Positions 43,410 through 53,915 of a stretch of DNA of 64,000 bases are shown one piece after another. The position numbers were made by a program, and so were the translations under genes. The stretch lies in contig JAEUWP010000320.1 of NCBI GenBank assembly GCA_018524725.1, positions 1 through 64,000 of the forward strand. The letters are read 5' to 3'. The notes beneath the pieces are model-generated. The model was not told the origin of the DNA. It did not search any database and saw only the letters and a program-made list of their open reading frames with translations. Numbering within the stretch: the first letter of the stretch is position 1; each line of letters begins with the position of its first letter. This stretch comes from Podaxis mareebaensis (taxonomy: Eukaryota > Basidiomycota > Agaricomycetes > Agaricales > Agaricaceae).

Positions 43410-45597
43410 ATGAGACTCTCTTCAGCATTTACGCTTTTAGCGGCACTGGTTCCGAACGTCTTTGCGGGAACTCGTCACTTTGAGTTCACCGTCAACAACG
43501 CCAGGGTAGCTCCCGACGGCTTTGAAAGAGAGTGAGTCTTGCCTCACTTTTGCTCGAGTACGATAATATCTGACCAATCCATCATAGTGCGGTCCTGATC
43601 AATGGTCAATACCCGGGACCTACTATTCGCGTCCAGAAAGGAGACCGTGTTGTTATCCCCACCCACAACCAACTTACTTCCCCTCTGATGAGGCGTAGTA
43701 CCTCTATTGTACGTCCAGGCCTCCTTGGGCGTATGATTCATGTCTGAAAACATACTAGCACTGGCACGGATTCTTCCAAGCTAGGACATCTGATATGGAT
43801 GGCCCGGCTTTCGTCAACCAGTGCCCAATTCCCCCCAACACCACATTCGTTTATGATTTCAGTACCGCTGGTCAAACTGGAAAGTACGTTATATTGTGGT
43901 GAAATCTAAGAATTTACCCTCACCCAGTAATAGCTTCTGGTACCACTCTCACTTGTCCACGCAATACTGCGATGGTCTCCGTGGGGCCTTTGTTGTTTAC
44001 GGTGCGCCTCATTCTTTTTGTTCTTTGAATTTCAGTGTCATTAATCCTTCCGCAGACCCCAACGATCCCCTGAAGCATCTCTACGACGTTGACGATGAGA
44101 ATACCATCATTACCCTCTCCGATTGGTATCATGTTCTTGCCCCTGCTGGCACAAACAGCTTCTTCACGACTGGCATTGTTCCGTGAGTTCAGGAAAAGCT
44201 ACGATCTTCGAACTCAGGCTAAACCAACTGCAGTGTCCCCGACTCTGGTCTCATTAACGGCAGAGGTCGCTACAACGGTGGCCCTCTTGGTAGGCCTTGA
44301 ACCATAGGGAAGAATCACAGCTGCTTACACAAACCCCCAGTTCCCTTCGCTGTGATCAATGTCGAGCGTGGCAAGCGCTACAGGCTCCGCATCTTTGCCA
44401 CCGCCTGCCGTCCCTTCTTTACCTTCTCCATTGATAATCACAACTTGACCTTCATCGAGGCTGACGGTATCGAGCACGACCCTGTCACTGTTCAGAACAT
44501 TGATGTCTATACTGCTCAACGTGTCTCCGCCGTCCTAAACGCCAATCAGCCCATTAACAACTATTGGATTCGTGCTCCTCCGACCGGTGGCAATCCTGCT
44601 AATAACCCCAACTGTACGTCCGAATGTTTAATTCAAGGGTAATATAGGCTTAATGGCGCGTTCAGTCAATCCCAACCTCACTCTTGCTATCCTTCGTTAC
44701 AAGGGCGCTCGTAATGTTGAGCCTACCACAGTTAACACTCCAGGACCCAAGTTGCTTGACCAGCAGATGCACGTATGTCATTTTATGTATGACACTGGTT
44801 CACTTAACTCATGTAATATGCTTAGCCCATTGCATCGGAGGGGCCAGGCAAGCTCGGTGACGGACCTCCCGATGTCGGTGAGCTAATCAGTAAAGTACCC
44901 GTCTTTCGCGACTCTGACCTCTATTTCAGCTATCACCCTCAATATTGCTCAGCCCAACCCACCCTTCTTCGATATCAACGGCATTTCTTACATCTCGCCC
45001 TCTGTCCCTGTTCTCCTTCAAATTCTCAGTGGTGCCAAGAAACCTCAGGATCTCCTTCCGTCCGAGCAGGTCTTCGTCGTTCCTAGGAATGCTTTGATCC
45101 AGGTGACTATCCCAGGAACCGGTGCTCATCCATTCCACTGTAAGCAATTTATAGATTATATCTACGTGCGTATTTGGTGAATGACGTTCTCCAGTGCATG
45201 GCCACGCCTTCGATGTTGTTCTCCCTTCGAACGATGACACTTTCAACTTCGTGAAGTAAGCCTATATCTGATGTCAAGATACCTTTTTTTCTAACAGTTT
45301 CAAGTCCTCTTCGTCGCGATGTGTACCCCATTAACGGTGGAAACACCACGTTCCGATTCTGTGAGCTCTCTGTCTCCGTCAATGAAATATCATTTGACCG
45401 ACATTTTGCTAGTCACTGATAACCCAGGAGCCTGGTTCTTGCACTGCCATATTGATTGGCATCTTGAAGCCGGTCTCGCAGTCGTCTTTGCCGAAGCTCC
45501 TGAGGACAACGTCAGCGGGCCGGCGAGCCAGATTACACCACAAGATTGGAAGGACTTGTGCCCGATGTACGACGAGTTGGAACCAGAATTCCAGTGA
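43410..45597 (+). CDS. lcc: Laccase 2 (multicopper oxidase)
   Basis: Thirteen exons: 43410-43531, 43588-43708, 43759-43883, 43934-44001, 44056-44182, 44234-44289, 44341-44613, 44666-44772, 44826-44877, 44930-45139, 45195-45255, 45305-45360 and 45413-45597; all in phase, 520 residues. Signal peptide [20 protein letters not shown]. Copper motifs HWHGFFQ, HSHLSTQ, HPFHLHGHAF and [12 protein letters not shown] are intact; the T1 axial residue is Leu. Eleven of twelve introns lie at the same places as in laccases 1 and 3, but the ninth intron lies eight codons further upstream. The 3' third is nearly identical to laccase 1, even in an intron, suggesting gene conversion. Confidence 0.96.
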
Positions 45598-46992
45598 TTG
45601 GTGACTCGCATTGTGCATCAATATCCGAATGTGTAGAAATCTGGAGTATAAGTTTATCAAGCATGTATTCTTGATCGGATTGTGGGGGACTGGTCTGTAA
45701 TATTGATATTTGGGAATTGCAATTGCCGTTTGTGATTCGTGAATATGCACGCCTCTCCCTCGAGTTCGAGTCCCCACAAGTTAACGGGTGGGAATTATGG
45801 CCCATTAAGACCCATGGCTGTTATGAAAAAGATGATCAAACAGTCGACACACACAACATGACTCGAAGTCGTCAGAAGCCACTTTCCCGCGCATATTATT
45901 TCGGGCTTTCAAGGTATCAAAGTTGCAGCAACAACCTTCCATATGTAGAAATCGCTCTTCTACTGCCTTTCGAAACCCGAACGGACCCCCAAATAGCGCT
46001 CAGATTTTTGTGCACTCGAGTTCCGTTCCACTAACTTGACGAATGCGCCCGAGATGTTTCCAACGGACCATTTCCCTCAACGAGGCCAACAGCACACCAG
46101 CTATTCGAGTAACTGACAGCTGCAGGCTATTGCGCCCATATTGCTGGACAAGTGAGGGTGTCCTGGCTTCGGACGGAGGGAGGAAGATTTGCAGATTGGG
46201 CTGACGACAGGGTAATTTACCACTATCGCGCACTGTAGCTATACGAAGGTTGCACATGATTGGAAATTATAAAATAGGAGACTAGGCCACCTGGTGCAAT
46301 CGACAAGGGCGTCGAGATATAATCACATCACTTCTAGCTGAATCAAGTGAAGGCTCAACGTTCAGCATTCAATATCGGTCACACTTCCGAGATATAAACC
46401 GAGTTTCCGGCGTGAATATGTGACATAAAGCCTTTCGGCGTTATTACTTAGACTGAATACATCACAAATTCTTGGTTGGGCCTTGAGGGGGTCCGTTCTA
46501 GATCGCCACAAACAATATGAAGTTCATGCCATTGGGCACATACGAATCAATTCGGTCCCTTGGCATCAGTCTCGAGCAAGTGAGCAGGTGGTCCTTGACA
46601 TTGTCTGTGAAAAAGCGTGAAGATCTTTCGTAAGGGATAAATTTGGGGAACCAAACAAAGGCAAATGTAACTCTCGGCTTGGTGGACGGTTTCCCGTTTG
46701 ATTCCAACATTCCCGGGCCGCCATCAGCTCTATTTCCGAACTGATAGGTCTTGGTTATGCAGCTTGCGCAAATGGCTCTCCCAGTGCTTGGTATAAGTCA
46801 ACATGGGATATAGCTACGTACTTTCTCACTGGTGAGAGGAACGGCAACTCATCCTCTTCACTTGCTTACCCACACTTTATATCAACCTCTCGCGCTCAAC
46901 CAAATCCCAATGGGGTATGCTAGAAGAGACAACATTTAAAAAGCCCTCATTCTGGGGAATAGACCCTAAGGTCGAAACTTGTGGTCTTCGGC
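45598..46992. other. Intergenic region between laccases 2 and 3
   Basis: Only short frames with no family likeness are found. TTTAAAAA near 46,934 is a possible TATA-like element for laccase 3. No RNA gene is seen. Confidence 0.4.
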
Positions 46993-49208
46993 ATGAAGCT
47001 TACTACGGCGTTTGCTCTTCTTGCAACCGGTGTGTCCGCTGCTCTCGCAGCTACTCGTCGCTTTGATTTTGTCGTCAACAACGCGAAAGTTTCTCCAGAC
47101 GGCTTTGAACGAGAGTAAGTCACATCTTTGTTTCCTTCATCTCACTTGGGCTAAGGTCGTCGACTAGTGCCGTTCTGATTAATGGGCAATATCCCGGGCC
47201 AGTCATCACGGCTCAGAAGGGGGACCGACTCGTGATTCCTACTCACAATCAGCTCACCAATACCAGGATGAGACGTAGCACCTCTATCGTAAGCCACTTG
47301 AATAACCTTGCCAATTTCATGAAGTATTGACACAGATTTGATGGGCAGCACTGGCACGGATTTTTCCAAGCGAGAACCTCTGACATGGATGGTCCTGCTT
47401 TCGTCAACCAGTGCCCGATTCCTCCGAACACTACTTTCGTCTATGATTTTTCGACTGCTAATCAGACTGGAAAGTCAGTGTTCAACTCCGCCTTGTTCAA
47501 CTTATCTGGTTTTCAACAGCATTCATAGCTTCTGGTACCACTCTCACTTGTCAACTCAGTACTGTGATGGCCTTCGTGGTGTGATCGTTATCTACGGTAC
47601 GATGTCAGACACAATATGGTATTTCTGGTGCCAACCAAAAGATTTAGATCCTAACGACCCTTTGAAACAACTCTACGATGTTGACGACGAGAGTACCATT
47701 ATCACTTTGTCAGATTGGTACCACGTCTTAGCCCCTGAAGGCACGAATGATTTCTTCCAGAGTGGTATCGTCCCGTAAGCTCGCGTTTCACTATCCGTCT
47801 ATTAATAGAGACCTTACCCATGTGATGCAGAGTGCAAGACTCTGGTCTTATTAACGGCAAGGGTCGTTATAACGGCGGTCCTCTTGGTATGTTCTGCCTA
47901 CACCATTTCTGAAAAGCATCTCATAAACATCATGAAGTTCCTTATGCCGTCGTAAACGTTGAGAAGGGGAAGCGCTACAGGCTCCGTATCTTCGCTATCT
48001 CCTGTCGTCCCTTCTTCACCTTTTCTATCGACAACCACAACATTACTTTCATTGAAGCTGATGGGATTGAGCATGACCCAGTTGAAGTCCAGAACATTGA
48101 TATTTACGCTGCACAGCGTGTTTCTGCTGTGCTCAATGCTAACCAGCCAGTCGGAAACTACTGGATTCGGGCTCCTCCTACTGGCGGTAACCCGGCAAAC
48201 AACCCCAACTGTAAGTCCCAGATTCTAGCTGGCTGGACCGACCGATTGATGATTTCCTGATAGACAATCCGGCCCTTACTCTCGCGATCCTTCGCTATAA
48301 GGGAGCTCCTAATGCCGAACCCACCACGGTCAATGTGCCCGGTCACAAGCTGCTCGATCAAGAGATGCACGTAAGTGATTTCCACACGGTCATGGGAACT
48401 AGTGTCGACCAATATGTTGTGTTGTATTATAGCCCATTGCTCAAGAGGGACCAGGCAAGCTCGGTGATGGCCCTCCTGATGTCCACATTACTTTGAACAT
48501 CGCTCAAGTGAGAAATATATGCCGATCTCTAGTTTGATTGACAGTGCTCATCCTTCGCAGCCCAACCCGCCTTTCTTTGATATCAACGGAATTTCTTACA
48601 TCTCACCCACTGTTCCCGTCCTCCTTCAAATTCTCAGTGGCGCTAAAAGGCCTCAGGACCTCCTTCCATCCGAACAGGTCTTCCTTGTTCCGAAGAACAA
48701 GCTCATCGAAGTCAACATTCCCGGCACTGGTGCTCACCCGTTCCACTGTATGTCTCAGATGTTGCGCTCCTTGGATACTTCTCATTTTATTACAAGTGCA
48801 TGGCCATACATTTGATGTCGTTCTCCCTTCAAACGACAACGTTTTCAATTTCAAGAAGTGAGTTTCGTCTATTTCGGGAAAAGAAACTTGAATCAAACGC
48901 CCGCTTAGCCCGCTTCGTCGTGATGTATATCCGATCAATGGGGGTAATACTACATTCCGCTTTTGTAAGTGCTCCGCCCCATTTCATTCCATAACGAGTT
49001 GTTGATTATTGATATAACCACAGTCACCGATAACCCAGGAGCCTGGTTCTTGCATTGCCACATCGATTGGCATTTGGAGGCTGGTCTTGCTATTGTCTTC
49101 GGTGAAGCTCCGGAGGACAATGTCAGCGGGCCACAGTCTCAAATCACCCCGCAAGACTGGAAGGACTTGTGCCCTATGTACAACGAGCTTGAGCCCGAGT
49201 TCCAATAG
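46993..49208 (+). CDS. lcc: Laccase 3 (multicopper oxidase)
   Basis: Thirteen exons: 46993-47114, 47168-47288, 47349-47473, 47529-47596, 47648-47774, 47831-47886, 47938-48210, 48264-48370, 48433-48507, 48561-48747, 48797-48857, 48909-48964 and 49024-49208; all in phase, 520 residues. Signal peptide [19 protein letters not shown]. Copper motifs HWHGFFQ, HSHLSTQ, HPFHLHGHTF and [12 protein letters not shown] are intact, T1 axial Leu. Intron positions equal those of laccase 1. It is the most diverged of the three in sequence and shows no long stretch of near-identity with the others. Confidence 0.96.
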
Positions 49209-49522
49209 ATTCTTGTAGTTATGTTCGGTTTACCGTGGTAACCTCCCCGTATATAGTCTGTTGTTAGGGTATGGCATTCTCCAAATGAAACGAGTTCAAA
49301 ATGTCAGAGTTTGAAGTACAAGTATGAGACACACGGAGTCACGATGACAGGAGACACAAGGCTGTTGTCTGTCATACAGCTTGTTCTAGCCTAGGATCAA
49401 AATGACCCCTTATGATTTGTGATTTTCGCTGTCTGTGTGGCGTAGACGAGTGTGGGGCCGCTGACTAAGCAGGTACAGCATTATGCTCTCCGGACCTGTT
49501 CAGGTCGCCAGCAACTTCCATC
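49209..49522. other. Short intergenic region
   Basis: This is the 3' flank of laccase 3 and the promoter of the PIN-domain gene, both on the plus strand. Nothing specific is recognised. Confidence 0.4.
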
Positions 49523-50904
49523 ATGAACGCCATGGCAGACCGAAAGGTATGTGTTCTCGGCAGGATATGTAGCATGACATTTGCTGATATGTGTGGCAGA
49601 TACCCAGCCCAAGCCCCAACAAGATGGCCATGTCAAGGGCCCTCGGAGCAGCGTTCTTGAATCACCAAGTTGAGCAACTCGAGAAGTCGGTTTCAGCCAA
49701 CAGCCCTTCGTCTGGAAACTGGAGGGACCGCAAACATGTGCCAGGGAGTCAGTATAATACGCCCTCTCAACATGGAGCCAAGCGCACACCAATGGCCCCT
49801 GGGATCAAGATTGTTCATAGGAGGAAGGGCGGTGATGCGCCGTCACCCGCTACCAAAGAGAAGCCGTTGATGAAGGAGGCTCAGAATAACGGGACCCCGG
49901 TGCATGATGTCGCACCAGTGAAGGTCCATGGGAACAGAGGGGACAAGGGAGAGAAGGATGTGGACATCATCGTCGTTGATGCCAGCGTGCTTGTCCATGC
50001 ACTCTACCAGGTCAAGAAATGGTGTAGGGACGGTCGTAAGGAGATCATCATCGTTCCTCTCGAGGGTATGTTTTTTTCCTTAAAGTTGAAGGGAACTATG
50101 CTGATTATTATACTAGCCCTGAATACTCTTGATTTGCTCAAGAAGGGTACTAGTCCCCTTGCTCAGCGCGCTCGTGCCGCTTCTCGCATCCTCGAAGCTC
50201 AAGTTGGCACTAATCCCCGCATCCGGGTTCAGAGGGATGACGCTTTCGTTTTGTGGGACCAGATTCCTATGAAGGAGACCTTGAGCGATGACGAAGCCGA
50301 TTCCAAAGCTGCACCATCTCCCGAATGGGTCCGCCGCACCATTTGCTGTGCTCATTGGGAAGTCGATAATGCAGACGTCACTATTCATTCCGACGGGAAT
50401 GGCCGTCCGGCTGACGGAACTGTAGAGAAAGGAAATGGAAACAAGAAGTACAAGGTCGTACTCGCTGTTCTCTCGGGCTCCCCCAATTTGTCTCCCCCGA
50501 ACCACGCCTTGAAGCTTGCAGATTCGAATGAGACCTCGATGGCACCAGTTCCCCTCCCTGCCCCTTCCGTCCCCCACGGCAACAAATTCGAAGCAAGGTC
50601 CTCCGGAGTCCTCGTTGCAAAATGGGCTGAAAAGGCCGGTATCGAAACTCTTCCGGTTGAACCGACGCTTCCTGGACGCGGAGGCGGACCCGGCGGCGAT
50701 GAAGACGAACGCCCAAAGCGTACCCATCATTCCCACCATGGGCCCAAGGGTAGGCGCAGTTCAAACACTGATCATCCCCACGCACCCAAGGCGTGTCTTG
50801 TCGAACGCCCCCCTGCCGTCATGGCCATGATGGAAATGGTATCTCAACCCAGTCGTGTTGTCCGCGTTCTCGCTCGCGGGGAGAAGTTAGAACCGGACCC
50901 ATGA
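49523..50904 (+). CDS. PIN-domain protein
   Basis: Exons 49523-49546, 49600-50065 and 50117-50904 join in phase to about 425 residues. A disordered N-terminal third (to about residue 130) precedes a PIN-like nuclease core: VDIIVVDASVLVHALYQVKK with the first acidic residue, then IIVPLEALNTLDLLKKG across the second intron, then SPLAQRARAASRILEAQVG. The C-terminal half is low-complexity, rich in Pro, Gly, His and Lys. PIN domains are metal-dependent ribonucleases in RNA decay and processing; which RNA this one acts on is unknown. The first exon is only eight codons (MNAMADRK) but has a clean donor. Confidence 0.7.
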
Positions 50905-51944
50905 GTCATATGACGGGTGTTAGAATGGCGAGTTTTTTCTCCGGTTTCCTCGCTTCGCCTGATGAGTGTCATTCTGATGGGACTTGGACAGACATTGACG
51001 CTATGTTCGTTCCACATGGTCGGCTGCGTTCACGCCATCTGCCCCGCCTCGTTTCATGCTCGAGCACTCGTCAAGCGTTTGCGGCAGTGGGTCGGAATCT
51101 TCGTCTCCGTTCCCCAGTTCTCCATCTCCAGCCTCCTTCCTCCCAATATGCGAAAACGAAATGAAGCGAAAAAGGAGTTGCAGATATACAGCGCGCTTTT
51201 CACGATGTTCCGAAAGCTTCCGGTAAACTGGCGCCGATTCCAAATTCCGCAGTAGTAAACCTCATGAAGGAAATGAATGGATCTTGATTGTTTGATGGAG
51301 GGTTTGCGAGAAAGGGAGGTGTTGGTATAACTCGGGTCTCGGCACCGTCTGGATATTGTTTTATCTTCCTCTTTCCTTGCCCCTGTGAATCGCCTTGCCA
51401 TCACAATTATTCCCCCACCGTCTTCTTTCCGGTCTTCTTGTTCTGAGTCTTCTATCTCTTTTGTACTCCTACACCTGTCCCCACCCTAACATGCCTTACG
51501 ACCTACCCTATGGTAGGGAATCCTAGTTTCAATCGCTATGATCTCGTGTTTTCTCTGCTCTAACCAGAATATGCCCTACACATTATTATAACGTAAGGAC
51601 ATTATGTCTACATTTCTCAACAGAATGGTTATCAATTTCATAGTTATGTGGGTCCCGTGCGAACGATAGAGGTGCCTGGAGCAGTCCAAACAAAGCGAGA
51701 CGTTTCGACTCCTATGGTCGAAGAACGTGCGTTATGACCCAGGTCCCCGGAGGTAAGTAGAGCTATTCTTGCCATGTAGTTGGTTTCCCTTGGATGACAC
51801 GAAGTTCTTTTCCCAAACATTTATTGTTTCAGGGAAGGTTGAGTATGACGTCGTAAATGAAATAGCACTCCGTTCAAATAAGCGATTTGCAACGACAGGC
51901 CTACGACATCCAAACCAGACTCAAAAGCACGGGAGACAGGTGGG
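50905..51944. other. Intergenic region between convergent genes
   Basis: The PIN gene (plus) and the phosphoesterase (minus) converge here, so both 3' untranslated regions fall in this stretch. Frames present (for example 50,793-51,164) overlap in phase-shifted fashion with the PIN gene end and carry no recognisable family. Confidence 0.4.
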
Positions 51945-53715
51945 TCATCGTCCATAGTTTTCATCAAGCCAAACATGTGCCCTCGTAGCGCCCTCCTCCA
52001 GGCGGATCCAACTCTCAGCTTTCAACTTTCCATTCCCATGAAGAGGAGAATGGAAAACGATGTTACGGACACCATACCCCCATGCAGGATCGCCGTACCC
52101 TCCGTAACTGCCTCCAGTGAGTGATGAGTTTGACATTGTAATGAACGTCCTCACCCCGAATGCTTGTCAAAACAGAAAATAACATCCTTAGTCGGTTCTC
52201 GTGCACACCACTCATTGCCGTGGTCGTGTCCCGAAATGACAGCTACAAGGTTTTTCAGGTTGCTGTTCACCGAGTCCCAAAATGGACCGTCTTTTGCCTG
52301 GGTGTTTGGGTCAGTAGTTGACTGAACGGAGCCAGACCCATTGAGAATGTCCGCTACGAGAAGGTCAGGCCGGGATCCTGTTTGATAGAATAAAGGGGTG
52401 TCATACCGTTCAGTCCTGGATTCTTTTCGGGGGTAATTGTGCTTTGGACAGGCTGGATATAGTGACTACAAACGCGCAAGTGAGATTCTGGACCTGACGC
52501 ATGGAAGGACGAGACGAACGGAGGTATATGGACAAACGCCAAAGCAGATCGCTTTTGCCCTGGGCCCCAGGCTCTCTCCATTGCTTTTGTCTCTGATTCC
52601 ACCCATTGCGCGACGGACTCATCTACCCAGTCCGGGATGCGTTCTCCATCTTGATCGACGCCACCTTTGGGGATCCTTAGATCGCTTTAGAGTCGAAGAA
52701 GTGAAGGAGCTTACCGCGGGAGTCAAAGAACCAAAGGACAAGGAAAGGAGTTTTATCTAACGGAATCGCGTGAGGAATGACGGTTACAAAAGACCTCAAA
52801 TCGTACCTGAAGCTTTCTTGTAGATCTGGAGTGGAATGAGCGACAACAAAGGCTCGCTAGAACAGATACTCACGGGAACCCAATAGTTTCCGGATCCACC
52901 TTGACCACCAATCCCGGGAGGAGAGAAACGGGTGTAGCTAAGAGGTGCAACCTGGCGCTCACGAATTACTTCGTCTGTATGAGTGACATTGACTTGGTTG
53001 TCATGATTCTATAAGAGAGGAGCATCAACAACAAACAGGAATGGGTGGAGGCAATAGCTCACCCCGTGGGAGGATGAGAACGGAACTCCAGCAGCGTTAA
53101 GAGGAGCAACAATCTGGTCGATTAGGGTAGTTGCGTTCTCCTTGAATGTATCTAAGGTGTGTGGCTCTCCGGTCAACACACTCAACACATTTAACAAAAA
53201 TACCCACTCTCTCCGGTAATGAGATCTCCATTAATGACACTATTGTCCAAGTTAGTGATCGCTTGCAACTCGGCGGACACGACATACACGTAGTCAGGCG
53301 TCTCATCCTTCAGGACGCGCTTCATAACCCTTGTGCTATTAGAGTCTTGTTCCGGGCCCCACCAATCCCATGGGTTCTCTCCGAAATGCAGATCGGAGAA
53401 GACGGTGATCTTGAATGTACCATCGTCACGAAAGACGACACGCGGCTTATTAGGGTATGGGTTAAGACCGTCATTATTGGAGCTTGGCGCCGATTGGACT
53501 AGGGTTCTCGTTAGTTCAATTTCCAGAATCCTTCCAGAACTGAGTGAGGGGTTGTCGCACCAATCTGGAAAAGGGGCGAAGCCAGTGAACCAGAAATGCT
53601 GGCCCACAACAGGAGAGTTTTTGCAAGTATCATCAGGGGGAAATGGCGTCTCTTGCACAGAGGCTGGCGTCGGGAGAGGGAAGGGATTCAGGGAAAGCGA
53701 AGCCTTTGGTGCCAT
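51945..53715 (-). CDS. Dcr2-like calcineurin-type metallophosphoesterase
   Basis: Ten exons (minus): 53715-53288, 53239-53208, 53151-53063, 53008-52874, 52825-52807, 52756-52715, 52664-52520, 52465-52407, 52353-52155 and 52107-51945; all phases agree, about 436 residues. Metal-binding motifs of the superfamily are present in order: FSDLHFGE (D-x-H), NGDLITGE (GD), HGNHDN (GNHD, across an intron), FVHIPPH and SGHDHGNEW (GH-x-H). Yeast relatives (Dcr2, Sia1) are phosphatases in cell-cycle and stress signalling; fungal ones are often secreted. The chosen Met at 53,715 gives no signal peptide, so a further upstream exon may exist. It lies 200 bp from the next gene on the same strand. Confidence 0.88.
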
Positions 53716-53915
53716 ATGCAAAGGTTTACACAGTACTAGTGAGAGAAGTTCTGACGCACGTGTGGTCCTGGATCGAATTAGAGTGGGCGGCTACCTGGCG
53801 TCTAAAGATGCATGAAGTCACGCATGTATGACCAACGACCCATTGACAGGATTAAATCCTACATATCGAAAACAAATACGTAACAGCAAGGATAGGCTTT
53901 CTACAGAACATATCA

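Noticed and set aside
50113..50739. 208-codon minus-strand frame
   Set aside because: It is the antisense shadow of the PIN-domain gene, whose plus-strand exons join in phase.
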